Made by a program: the position numbers and the translations under genes. Positions 7,936 through 15,981 of a stretch of 64,000 bases of DNA are shown here, in pieces (the first letter of the stretch is position 1; every line of letters begins with the position of its first letter). Source of the DNA: Nocardia higoensis (GTDB lineage Bacteria > Actinomycetota > Actinomycetes > Mycobacteriales > Mycobacteriaceae); contig NZ_JADLQN010000001.1 of the NCBI RefSeq assembly GCF_015477835.1, forward strand, positions 1,488,001 through 1,552,000. Reading direction: 5' to 3'. The notes beneath the pieces were generated by a model that was not told the origin of the DNA, did no database searches, and saw only the letters and a program-made list of their open reading frames with translations.

Positions 7936-8655
7936 ATGGGTCAAATACGAAGCTTCGTGCAGGATCTCGACCCCTCCAAACCCGCGGAGGCGGAGATGCG
8001 GCAACATATCGAGACGCTCGCGCGGCTGGCAGCTTCGAAAGCCGAGTTTTTCGAACTGCAGGTCGCTACTTCGTTGCGAACTGCGGGCAGCGAGGACAAC
8101 CAGACTGTACCTGTGGAGGCCGTACTGAATAGCGCCAGTGAGACTCACGCATATAGCAGTAAGAGTTCGGGTGCGATCTCTGATACAGCAGTGGCGGCAC
8201 TCAGGTCCTTCTGTGGCGGCACGAAGGACGAAATCGTCACTGGAGTGGGGGCCCTCATCACCAACGGCCTCGCAACATTTCTCGGCGACGCCAGTGCGTC
8301 AGAGAGCACCCTGAAGAAGTACTACGTGATGACGGAAGGCTTCTCTGTCATCCGAGTGGACCTGATGGCGTGGCAATTGAAGATCGAGTCCAGCGGAATT
8401 CAGAATAGACTCGAGAAGGTGAGTGCCTTCGTGCTGGTGAAATCTGCGGTCGACCTGCAGAAGATCCGATTCAATACTTTCTTGAATCTGTACCAGCGCC
8501 AGCTGAACTCCATGAAACTCGAGGACAAGGATGTTCAAGCGGCACTGGGAACTGCCAGGGACATCTACAAAAACTTCCTCCAGCCTGCGATATCAAGACG
8601 AGACGGAGTCATGGCCGATCGCCAGTCCTTCAATTTGGCCTTGTTGCCTGGATGA
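7936..8655 (+). CDS. Hypothetical helical protein, possibly membrane-active
   Basis: A 239-residue protein starting at ATG 7936 with AGGAAAGGA upstream. It begins with polar helices (MRQHIETLARLAASKAEFFE) and has a glycine-rich hydrophobic stretch (DEIVTGVGALITNGLATFLG, about residues 96-115). A long helical second half follows (FNTFLNLYQRQLNSMKLEDKD). The composition recalls small pore-forming or coat-like proteins, but I recognise no family and this is speculation. Its AT-richer codon use and neighbours suggest horizontal origin. Confidence 0.55.
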   Translation: MGQIRSFVQDLDPSKPAEAEMRQHIETLARLAASKAEFFELQVATSLRTAGSEDNQTVPVEAVLNSASETHAYSSKSSGAISDTAVAALRSFCGGTKDEIVTGVGALITNGLATFLGDASASESTLKKYYVMTEGFSVIRVDLMAWQLKIESSGIQNRLEKVSAFVLVKSAVDLQKIRFNTFLNLYQRQLNSMKLEDKDVQAALGTARDIYKNFLQPAISRRDGVMADRQSFNLALLPG

Positions 8656-8974
8656 GGCGACTCCACTCCTGGCTCCGGAGTCCGGGGGCACATCGTTGTC
8701 ATCCTCGAACTCCCCTTCTCACGAGTGGGCTGTGCCGCTCTCGGCAGCCACAGCCCACCACCATCACACAGTCGGCGCCGGTGTTCGTCGCGCCCAGCCA
8801 CACGGAGCCCAGTCCGCGCTGCTCGAGCGGAGAAGACGCCACCTAAAATGGCTCGAGCTTCGGCCACTCACACCTGATCCGGCCCCACCGGTCAGTGGAA
8901 CAGCAACTGGTCGAGCGTCGGAGTCCATGGATGCCGGATCGGCTGTCGCGCAACAGTTTCGGAGCGGCAACGGA
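8656..8974. other. Intergenic stretch, nothing recognised
   Basis: About 320 bases between convergent genes. Frames on both strands are short and lack recognisable protein. No convincing terminator or mobile-element end was seen. Confidence 0.4.
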
Positions 8975-9859
8975 CTATCGTCGCGCGGACGTCCCGAGCC
9001 TGTCCAGCTCGGCGAGATCCGCCTCGGACAGCGAGAGCCGAGCGCCGGCGATGTTCTCCCGCAGGTGCGCCACCGAGGACGTGCCCGGGATGAGCAGAAT
9101 GTTCGACGACCTGTGCAGCAGCCATGCCAGCGCGACCGACATCGGTGTCGCGTCGAGCCGGGCGGCGACCGCGGACAGCGTGGCCGATTGCAGCGGACTG
9201 AACCCGCCGAGGGGGAAGAACGGCACGTAGGCGATGCCCTCGGCGGCAAGCCGGTCGATCAGCTCGTCGTCGTGACGATGGGCGAGGTTGTACATGTTCT
9301 GGACACACACGATCGGCGCGATACCCTGCGCTTCGGCAACCTGCTCGGCGGTAGCGTTGCTCACGCCGAGATGGCGGATGATCCCCTGTTCCTGGAGGTC
9401 GACGAGCGTCTCGAACGCTTCGGCGATCGAACCCGCCCGCGGGCTCGTGGCGTCGCCGAGCCGGAGGTTCACCACATCCAGCCTCCCGAGTCCGAGAGAT
9501 TCCAGGTTCTCCTCGACCTGACGCCGCAACTGGTCCGGCCGCTTGGCCGTCGGCCATCCGCCCTGCTCGTCGCGTTCCGCGCCGACCTTCGTCACGATGT
9601 GCACAGACTCCGGGTAGGGATGCAACGCTTCGCGGATCAGCTGGTTGGTGATGCGCGGCCCGTAGGCGTCGCTGGTGTCGATGTGGGTGATCCCGGAGTC
9701 GACGGCCTCGCGGAGCACGGCAATCGCGCCGTCCCGGTCCGCGGGCGGCCCCATGACCCACGGGCCCGCGAGCTGCATCGCGCCGTAACCGAACCGGGAG
9801 AGGGTCAGATCGCCCAACGTCCAGGTGCCGCCGGGAAGTGATGGGGCAGGTGTGCTCAT
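8975..9859 (-). CDS. Aldo/keto reductase
   Basis: A 294-residue aldo/keto reductase, NADPH-dependent by family. It has the beta-barrel start FGYGAMQLAG, the catalytic Asp/Tyr region GITHIDTSDAYGP, Lys in VHIVTKVG, and the cofactor end ILLIPGTSSVAHLREN. The usual active-site His position is replaced (VNLRLGDA), as in several AKR subfamilies. ATG 9859 (MSTPAPSLPGG) has a GAGAAG upstream; the frame before it is untranslated promoter DNA. It is divergent from an HxlR regulator at 9993, across an operator-like palindrome. The substrate is unknown, probably an aldehyde or quinone. Confidence 0.9.
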   Translation of the reverse strand: MSTPAPSLPGGTWTLGDLTLSRFGYGAMQLAGPWVMGPPADRDGAIAVLREAVDSGITHIDTSDAYGPRITNQLIREALHPYPESVHIVTKVGAERDEQGGWPTAKRPDQLRRQVEENLESLGLGRLDVVNLRLGDATSPRAGSIAEAFETLVDLQEQGIIRHLGVSNATAEQVAEAQGIAPIVCVQNMYNLAHRHDDELIDRLAAEGIAYVPFFPLGGFSPLQSATLSAVAARLDATPMSVALAWLLHRSSNILLIPGTSSVAHLRENIAGARLSLSEADLAELDRLGTSARR

Positions 9860-9928
9860 GCTTCTCGTCTCTCTCGTCTTGCTCGAGGCGTAGTTTCCAA
9901 TGGCGACCAACTTCATAATGGCGAGGTA

Positions 9929-9963
9929 ACTTCCCGACAGGAAGTAGGCACTTCGAAGTGCCT
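9929..9963. promoter_or_regulatory. Candidate HxlR operator: perfect 18-bp palindrome plus adjoining inverted repeat
   Basis: AGGCACTTCGAAGTGCCT (9946-9963) is a perfect palindrome. Directly before it, ACTTCC (9929-9934) and GGAAGT (9940-9945) form a second inverted repeat. Together there are four ACTT/AAGT half-sites between the divergent aldo/keto reductase and HxlR genes. This arrangement is expected for an HxlR dimer array controlling both promoters. Confidence 0.65.
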
Positions 9964-9992
9964 TGGTCACCCACGGGTAACGGGAGCAGACG

Positions 9993-10412
9993 ATGAGCAC
10001 GACCACCGCCGCGGCCAAGAGAGCCCAGGCCAAGATCGAGTACAACGCCTTTTTGGCGGTGTGCCCGAGCAGGCAACTGCTGGACCGGATCTCCGACAAA
10101 TGGGTCGGGCTGATCCTGTGCGCACTCGGCGGCGCCTCGCCTGCGGAGCAACCTCGTCCGATGCGCTTCTCCGAGCTGTCCCGCCGGCTCACCGGCGTCA
10201 GTCAGAAGATGCTCACCCAAACCCTGCGTTCCCTCGAGCGCGACGGCCTCCTCACCCGCACCGTCAGGCCGACCGTCCCGATCACGGTCTCCTACGAGCT
10301 CACCGACCTCGGCCTGTCACTGCACCAGCTGATGCGGGGCATCAAGATCTGGGCTGAGACGCACATGGACGAAGTCCTCGCCCACCGCACGGAACACGAC
10401 GCCCGCAGGTAG
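9993..10412 (+). CDS. HxlR family transcriptional regulator
   Basis: A 139-residue HxlR protein with the N-terminal redox Cys (FLAVCPSRQLLDRISDKWVGLIL), the recognition helix LTGVSQKMLTQTLRSLERDGLL, the wing TVRPTVPITVSYELTDLG, and a C-terminal dimer helix. It starts at ATG 9993. Divergent placement and the palindromic spacer make it the likely regulator of the aldo/keto reductase, probably responding to a reactive aldehyde or oxidant. Confidence 0.9.
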   Translation: MSTTTAAAKRAQAKIEYNAFLAVCPSRQLLDRISDKWVGLILCALGGASPAEQPRPMRFSELSRRLTGVSQKMLTQTLRSLERDGLLTRTVRPTVPITVSYELTDLGLSLHQLMRGIKIWAETHMDEVLAHRTEHDARR

Positions 10413-10516
10413 CAGTCCATCAGTGGGAAGCAGTCCCGCCCGCCGCGGAAAATCTTTTCCGGTGCGCGCAGACTCCTGCCGACGGGTGCTCAGTCCGGCT
10501 CAGGAACGTGAGGTGA

Positions 10517-11086
10517 TCACTCGGCACTGCCCGCCACGGCCGAGGCGGGCAGTGGGCAGGAAACCTGGCCTCGCAACCGCCAGACGAGTGCCACAGCGGT
10601 CAGGATCATCGCGACGACAGCGAGCAAGGGCTGGACCGGGGCGAACCAGGTGATGGCACCGGAATAGCCCAGGGCGAGGAGCGCGATCTTGTTGCACACC
10701 GGGCACCCCACGGCGAACCACGCCAGGATTCCGCCTGCCACGCCCATCCGGCTCGAGCGGCGCTCGCCCATCTCGGACTCCGGGGTCACGAAGCGATCGT
10801 CGCCGGAGGCGTCGGCGTCGCTCGGTCGCAGGTAGGTGGCCACCAGCATGCCCGACAGCACCGAGGTCAGCAACCAGACCGGGTAGTTCCACCACACCGG
10901 CGGAATTTCTCGGCCGAACACCGGATTGGGGATGAGGACGGTGGCCGTGCCGATGACCACGGCCACGACGCCCGCGGCGAGGGTGGCGCCCAGCACTTGC
11001 CGCGCCGTCCACATCCGCAGCGCTTGCCCGGCCAGCACGATGCTCTGAGCCGTCGTCGATCGGGAAGCAGCTGGAGGAGAGATCAC
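10517..11086 (-). CDS. Four-helix membrane protein with a CPVC motif
   Basis: A 189-residue integral membrane protein with four predicted transmembrane segments (about residues 31-51, 66-86, 115-147 and 149-170). The third segment contains CPVC (Cys128, Cys131) followed by NK. This pair could bind metal or undergo thiol-disulfide exchange, as in small membrane proteins of the vitamin K epoxide reductase or MauE type, although the full family signature is not visible. ATG 11086 is used; Met25 is an alternative start. Function unknown. Confidence 0.65.
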   Translation of the reverse strand: MISPPAASRSTTAQSIVLAGQALRMWTARQVLGATLAAGVVAVVIGTATVLIPNPVFGREIPPVWWNYPVWLLTSVLSGMLVATYLRPSDADASGDDRFVTPESEMGERRSSRMGVAGGILAWFAVGCPVCNKIALLALGYSGAITWFAPVQPLLAVVAMILTAVALVWRLRGQVSCPLPASAVAGSAE

Positions 11087-11112
11087 AAGCCCATCCTGTC
11101 ACGGGCGATCGG

Positions 11113-11240
11113 TCAGACCCTGGCAACGCCGAGCAACTGCCCGATTCCGTCGGTGACGGCCATCGCGAGCACCCCACCACTGACGACCCGCACGACAGCC
11201 CGGCTACGGGCGGCGCCGAGGCGGGCGCTGAGGCTGCCGG
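11113..11240 (-). pseudogene. Truncated 3' end of a VIT-type transporter gene (duplicate)
   Basis: The minus strand reads SLSARLG, AARSRAVVRVVSGGVLAMAV and TDGIGQLLGV to a stop. This is nearly the same as the last 40 or so residues of the VIT1/CCC1-type protein at 14103-14849, and the DNA is also closely similar over about 125 bases. The rest of the gene is missing. At its 5' side the fragment joins directly to a truncated lipoprotein pseudogene, so a deletion fused two gene ends. Confidence 0.75.
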
Positions 11241-11654
11241 TGCTCCGTGGTACCCGACCAACGCTCCATTTCCGTGGTGCCCTCCGGCAGATCGCCTGAG
11301 GCAGAATCGCACGGGGCGTAGCGGGCCAGATGCACCGGAGCGTTCGGCACCGCGTCACCCCGCAGGGTGACGGTACGCAGGACCACCGTGCCGAATACGG
11401 GATCGGCCGAAGTAGCTGATGTTTCCGGAGGCTCCGGCTGGTTCGTCACGCTTGGTGGCTGTGAGATGGTCGGGTCCACCGGCGCGGCGCCGAGGGCGAC
11501 GTGGCGACGCGACGCTCGAACGGGCCGGCGACGTCGGCGAGGCGGCCGCCGAGTCATCCGTCCGTGGTGGATTCGTCTCTCCGCCAACGCAAGCCGTGAC
11601 CACAGCCACCGCGCATACGGTGAGCGCGGCCTGCAAGTATCGTCGAGTTCGCAT
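11241..11654 (-). pseudogene. Frameshifted, truncated copy of the lipoprotein at 20136-20957
   Basis: Starting at ATG 11654 the minus strand gives a lipoprotein signal (RRYLQAALTVCAVAVVTAC) very like that of the intact protein at 20957. After the low-complexity linker the homology moves to another frame (TVVLRTVTLRGDAVPNAPVH, LARYAPCDSASGDLPEGTT) and stops near 11243, where the VIT fragment begins. The upstream DNA of the two copies is also similar (both contain TCGAGGGCTTGCAC). The copy is therefore a decayed duplicate, lacking roughly half the protein. Confidence 0.75.
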
Positions 11655-11862
11655 CGGTCCCCCCGTGCTTCGCACCCCTCTGGTACCAGGTGTACCGGCC
11701 GATGCCACAGGCCATTACGTGTGTCGTAGCCCCTACTTTCGAGGGCTTGCACTGGCCGGGCCAGCACACTCGGGCACCCGTCCAGCAGGCGAGGAAATTT
11801 CCACATGCGACAAGAGCCGAATGGCACTAGCAGGGCCCGTCACCAGCTGAGACCGTCGAGAT

Positions 11863-12771
11863 ATGCCTCCCGCTTCCGATGTGGTGGTGCTGACCGACCG
11901 GCTGACGAAATCGTACGGCCGACTGGTCGCGCTGCGTGAGGTCGACCTGCGGATCGAGCGCGGTGAGGTGTTCGGGTACCTCGGGCCGAACGGGGCCGGG
12001 AAGTCCACCACCCTGCGTGTGCTGATGGGGATGCTGCGCCCCACCGCGGGGAGGGCTGAACTGTTCGGAATGGATGCCTGGTCGGCTGCGGTGGCCGTCC
12101 ATCGGCGGGTCGGGTATGTACCGGGCGAACTGGCCCTCTACCCGCGAATGACCGGGCGTCAGCACATCGATTACCTGCGCAATCTGCGCCGGGACCGCGA
12201 CCGGAAGTACGCCGATACCTTGGCGACCCGACTCGACCTGCAGCTCGACAAACCTGTGCGGGCACTCTCGAAAGGCAACCGGCAGAAGCTCGCCCTGGTC
12301 CTCGCCGTCATGAGCAGGCCCGAGCTGTTGATTCTCGACGAGCCGACCGGGGGTCTGGACCCGCTCGTCCAGCTGGAGTTCTACGCGATCCTGCGCGAGC
12401 ACACCGCGACGGGCGGCACGGTGCTGCTGTCCTCGCACGTCCTCAGCGAAGTCCAGCGGGTCGCGGACCGCGTCGGCGTCCTACGGGAAGGCCGCCTGGT
12501 GGCTGTCGAGAGGCTCGAGGATCTCCAGGAGAAGTCTCTGCATCACGTCGTCGCCGAGTTCGCGCACCCGGTCGATGCCACGGATTTCCAGCACCTCGGC
12601 GGCCTGCGCGACATCGTGATCGAAGGGACCACCCTTCGTTGCAGCGCGCCCCAATCCGCACTGGACGCACTGATCAAGCACGTCGCGCGACACACCCTCG
12701 TCGACTTCGAATGCGCCGAAGCGAGTCTCGACGAGACCTTCCTCGCATTGTATGGATCGGGGGAACCGTGA
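11863..12771 (+). CDS. ABC transporter ATP-binding protein
   Basis: A 302-residue ABC ATPase with Walker A (GPNGAGKST, about residues 42-50), a slightly unusual signature (LSKGNRQK, close to LSGGQ), Walker B with catalytic Glu (LLILDEPTGGLDP) and the H-loop (LSSHVLSE). A C-terminal accessory domain of about 90 residues resembles those of drug/Na+ exporters of the ABC-2 type. It starts at ATG 11863. Its stop overlaps the permease start (TGATG), so the two form one export system. A partial copy of this gene and of the permease lies at 21601. Confidence 0.95.
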   Translation: MPPASDVVVLTDRLTKSYGRLVALREVDLRIERGEVFGYLGPNGAGKSTTLRVLMGMLRPTAGRAELFGMDAWSAAVAVHRRVGYVPGELALYPRMTGRQHIDYLRNLRRDRDRKYADTLATRLDLQLDKPVRALSKGNRQKLALVLAVMSRPELLILDEPTGGLDPLVQLEFYAILREHTATGGTVLLSSHVLSEVQRVADRVGVLREGRLVAVERLEDLQEKSLHHVVAEFAHPVDATDFQHLGGLRDIVIEGTTLRCSAPQSALDALIKHVARHTLVDFECAEASLDETFLALYGSGEP

Positions 12772-13601
12772 TGGCGAACAGTACCCTCACCCGGACGGTG
12801 TCGACTCGAACCGTCTTCATGAAGACACTGTGGGACCAGCGGTGGTCGCTGCCGGCCTGGGTGGCGGGGCTAATGCTGCTCGTCGCCATGTACGTCGCGA
12901 TCTGGCCGAGCGTGCGCGACCAGCCCTCGATCAGCGGCTTCATCGAGCAGATGTCGGAGGCGATGCGGGCACTGTTCGCGATGTCCGGCGCGGACATGTC
13001 CACACCGGTCGGCTACGTGCAGGTGGAGCTGCTGGCGTTCATGGGACCGCTGTTGCTGCTGCTCTACGCGATCACCACCGGAGCCGCATCGGTCGCCGGC
13101 GAAGAGGAGCACCGCACGCTGGACCTGCTGCTGGCCGGCCCGATCAGCCGAGGCCGCATCTTCATCGAGAAATTCGCCGCGATGGCGGTCGGGATCGCAC
13201 TGCTCGGAGCCGTGACCGGAGTGGCGTTGGTGGGTGAGGGAAGTCTGGCCGACATGACGCTGCCCGCGGGCAATGTCGCCGCGACGATGGTGCACATGTC
13301 GCTGCTGGCACTCGTGTACGGCACCCTCGCGGCCACCTTCGGGGCGTTGACCGGACGCCCCGGCGTCAGCCGTGCCGTCCCCGCGGTCGCCGCCGTCCTC
13401 GCCTACGTCGTCAACGGGCTCGGCCCGATCGTGTCCTGGCTCGAGCCGTGGCAGAAGTTCTCGCCGTTCTACCAGTACGCCGGCCACGATCCGCTGCGTA
13501 ACGGACTGTCCGTGCCCGCCGTGCTGGTCTCCATCGGCACGGTCGTGCTGCTTGTCGTTGTCGCGTTGTTCGGGTTCGGACGCCGCGACGTCGCCGGATA
13601 G
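12771..13601 (+). CDS. ABC-2 type transporter permease
   Basis: A 276-residue membrane protein starting at ATG 12771, whose A is the last base of the ATPase stop. About six transmembrane helices are visible, including WSLPAWVAGLMLLVAMYVAI, LLAFMGPLLLLLYAITTGAA and a C-terminal VLVSIGTVVLLVVVALFGFG. A periplasmic loop after the first helix (RDQPSISGFIEQMSEAMRAL) is typical of ABC-2/ABC-transporter permeases of the LnrN/NodJ kind. It works with the ATPase encoded upstream; the exported compound is unknown. Confidence 0.9.
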   Translation: MANSTLTRTVSTRTVFMKTLWDQRWSLPAWVAGLMLLVAMYVAIWPSVRDQPSISGFIEQMSEAMRALFAMSGADMSTPVGYVQVELLAFMGPLLLLLYAITTGAASVAGEEEHRTLDLLLAGPISRGRIFIEKFAAMAVGIALLGAVTGVALVGEGSLADMTLPAGNVAATMVHMSLLALVYGTLAATFGALTGRPGVSRAVPAVAAVLAYVVNGLGPIVSWLEPWQKFSPFYQYAGHDPLRNGLSVPAVLVSIGTVVLLVVVALFGFGRRDVAG

Positions 13602-13613
13602 GAGGCGGTGTAG

Positions 13614-14126
13614 ATGATGTCCTGTCCACCCATGCTCGCCGCGGCGAACCGCCCGATCGCGGCCCCCTTCGGCACTGTCTCGTTCAGAGACATCATGCGG
13701 GTGTTCAACAAATACGTGACCAATCCACTCATGATGCGGCTGGCCGGCCGGAAGTACTGGTACGCGTCGGTCATCCGGCACACCGGCAGACGCACCGGGA
13801 AAACCTACGACACACCCGTCGTGGCCGAGCGCTTCACCGGCGGGTTCATCATCCCGCTTCCCTACGGCACGCACGTGGATTGGCTGCGCAATGTACGACG
13901 CACCGGAACGGCGACCATCCGGCACAAAGGCCGCGTCTACGACGTCGCCGCTCCCGAGATCATCGAAGCCGCGACCGCCGCTCCTCTGCTGTCCCCTCGA
14001 CATCGGCGCCAGTTCCGGCGATTCGGCATCGAGAAGTTCGTCATTGTCGAAACCACCGACGACGCAGGTGGCGCGACGGATGGGGGCGCCTCGACGCCGC
14101 CGTCAGACCCCGGCGACGCCGAGTAG
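13614..14126 (+). CDS. Nitroreductase family deazaflavin (F420)-dependent protein (DUF385)
   Basis: A 170-residue protein of the Ddn/DUF385 family: VFNKYVTNPLMMRLAG, the conserved HTGRRTGKTYDTPVV cofactor loop, IPLPYGTHVDWLRNV and RHKGRVYDV. Family members bind coenzyme F420 or act on quinones and nitro compounds; F420 is standard in Nocardia and Mycobacterium. ATG 13614 has GGAGG eight bases upstream. It follows the ABC permease by 12 bases and is probably in its operon. Its 3' end overlaps the convergent VIT gene by 24 bases. Confidence 0.9.
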   Translation: MMSCPPMLAAANRPIAAPFGTVSFRDIMRVFNKYVTNPLMMRLAGRKYWYASVIRHTGRRTGKTYDTPVVAERFTGGFIIPLPYGTHVDWLRNVRRTGTATIRHKGRVYDVAAPEIIEAATAAPLLSPRHRRQFRRFGIEKFVIVETTDDAGGATDGGASTPPSDPGDAE

Positions 14127-14849
14127 CTGCCCGATTCCGTAGGTGACGGCCATCGCGAGCGCACCACCGCCAACGACCCGCACGATGGCCCGGCCGCGGG
14201 CCGCGCCGCCGAGGCGGGCGCTGAGGCTGCCGGTGAGGGCCAATGCCACCAGCATCGCGACGAACGTGATCGGGATGCGCGCCTGCGTCGGCGGCAACAG
14301 GATCGCCAGCAGCGGCAGGATCGCACCGACGGTGAACGCGGCGGCAGAGGCGAACGCCGCATGCCAGGGGTTGGTCAGCTCGTCCGGGTCGATCCCCAGT
14401 TCGGCCTCCACGTGCGCGGCGAACGCGTCGTGCGCGGTCAATTCCTCGGCGACCGTGCGGGCAGTCTCCGGGGACAGGCCCTTCGCCTCGTAGATCGCGG
14501 TCAGCTCGTCGAGTTCGGCCTCGGGCATGGTCGACAGCTCGTGGCGCTCCTTGGCCAACAGGGCACGTTCGGTGTCGCGCTGGGTGCTGACCGAGACGTA
14601 CTCGCCCAAGGCCATGGAGACCGCGCCTGCGGCGAGGCCGGCCAGTCCGGCGGTCATGATCGGGCCGCGATCGGTGGTGGCCGCCGCGACACCGACGACA
14701 AGACCGGCGACCGAGACGATGCCGTCGTTGGCGCCGAGGACCCCGGCCCGCAGCCAGTTCAGCCGCGACGACAGCCCCCCGGCATGCGGTTCCGCGGCGT
14801 GGGGGGCATTGCTGATCGGCGAATCGGTCAAGTCCTTGCTCGAGGTCAC
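14103..14849 (-). CDS. VIT1/CCC1 family iron/manganese transporter
   Basis: A 248-residue membrane protein of the VIT1/CCC1 family: LNWLRAGVLGANDGIVSVAG at the N-terminus, LGEYVSVSTQRDTERALLAKE, then a cytoplasmic helical region with LTAIYEAKGLSPETARTVAEEL and HDAFAAHVEAELGIDP. Two C-terminal helices follow, ending GIGQLLGVAGV. These proteins move Fe2+ or Mn2+ out of the cytoplasm. A truncated second copy of the last 40 codons lies at 11113-11240. Confidence 0.95.
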   Translation of the reverse strand: MTSSKDLTDSPISNAPHAAEPHAGGLSSRLNWLRAGVLGANDGIVSVAGLVVGVAAATTDRGPIMTAGLAGLAAGAVSMALGEYVSVSTQRDTERALLAKERHELSTMPEAELDELTAIYEAKGLSPETARTVAEELTAHDAFAAHVEAELGIDPDELTNPWHAAFASAAAFTVGAILPLLAILLPPTQARIPITFVAMLVALALTGSLSARLGGAARGRAIVRVVGGGALAMAVTYGIGQLLGVAGV

Positions 14850-14945
14850 GACCGCAAGACTATTGCGACGCGGCCCGGCCTACCAGCAATGGAAGGCTAT
14901 CCGAAGCCGAGATCACCGGCCGATTCCCTGCCTACCGAGGCGATG

Positions 14946-15464
14946 TCACCGCCCTGGCGTCGCCTCGGTGTCGACTCGGTCGTTCCAGACGGCGGCCGCA
15001 CCGCTGTCACCGATGCGATAGACCTGGACGACCGATCCGACCGCCAGGGCGATACCCAGAACGATCAGCCCGATCGCCAGGACGCGGGGCGCCTGGGCCT
15101 GCGCGGATCCGGTCCGCTTCGCCCACCACTGCTGGACGCGACGCTGGCCGATCGCCCACCACGCCAGCGCGACCAGGAAGACGCCCACCGACCAGACGAG
15201 GAGCTCCTCGCCGAGCTCGGCGTGGATCTCCACCAGCGGATCACTCGGCGTCCGGTCCTCGAGCCACTCGCCGGCCTCGGTGGTCAACGGCACCAGGACG
15301 AGCGTGACGAAGGCCACGACGGGCGAGGCGATCCCGATGCGGCGTCGCGCGGCGGGCCAGCACAGCGACAGCACCAGGATCAGCGCCGCGATCGGCACCA
15401 GCGCCACCACGAAGTGCACCAGCAGCGGGTGGATCGGCATGCCGTTGAACGTGCTGAGTTCCAT
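14946..15464 (-). CDS. DUF2231 membrane protein
   Basis: A 172-residue protein that begins with the DUF2231 signature FNGMPIHPLLVHFVVALVPI and has four transmembrane helices: residues about 12-33, 40-60, 88-108 and 127-148. This layout is typical of DUF2231, a haem- or redox-associated membrane family of unclear role. It lies 96 bases upstream of the VIT gene on the same strand and could be co-transcribed with it. Confidence 0.85.
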   Translation of the reverse strand: MELSTFNGMPIHPLLVHFVVALVPIAALILVLSLCWPAARRRIGIASPVVAFVTLVLVPLTTEAGEWLEDRTPSDPLVEIHAELGEELLVWSVGVFLVALAWWAIGQRRVQQWWAKRTGSAQAQAPRVLAIGLIVLGIALAVGSVVQVYRIGDSGAAAVWNDRVDTEATPGR

Positions 15465-15689
15465 GAAACCGTGCCTTGGTGAGATGAGTGTCTTCGGCCT
15501 CCCACACCTTAGCGGCGGAAGCTAGGGGCTCCTGGCCGATGGCCGCAGATTCCGGTCTCCCTGCCGCCGGTGCCGCAGCCAGGTTGCGGGCCGGATCGAC
15601 GCGCTTGCGCTTCCCATGTGGTACCACCGGCGGTACCATTGCTCGTTTGGCAAGGGCCGAGAAACTCCTCGCCAGGATGCGGGAGGCTC

Positions 15690-15900
15690 CTCGACCAATC
15701 CATCAGCGCCGCCGGACTCATGTAGACGCACTTCAACGCGGCGGTCTCGTTGGGGAAGTGCCCGCGGCCCGGACGGCTTTGCGGATGCGGGCGTTGACCG
15801 ACTCGATCGCGTTCGTCGAGCAGATCACCTTGCGGATCTCCACATCGAAGGCCAGGAACGGCACGAACTCCGCCCACGCATCCGAATCTGCTGGGATAAC
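15690..15900 (-). pseudogene. IS256-type transposase remnant
   Basis: The minus strand reads WAEFVPFLAFDVEIRKVI, CSTNAIESVNARIRKAVRA and then, one frame over, GHFPNETAALKCVYMS. These are the conserved C-terminal motifs of IS256-family (mutator-like) transposases. A one-base deletion disrupts it, the N-terminal two thirds with the DDE residues are absent, and no terminal inverted repeats are visible. It is a dead fragment, but it shows that an IS was active here. Confidence 0.8.
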
Positions 15901-15981
15901 CGGCTACCACCGGAAGTGAGCCAGAGCCGTTGACTGGACAGACCCAGGCACTGCGGACGCGCCAAGAGCCGGAGGCATCAC

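Noticed and set aside
15618..15637. TGGTACC...GGTACCA inverted repeat next to the IS256 remnant
   Set aside because: Could be an element end, but no matching second end was found and arms are only seven bases.
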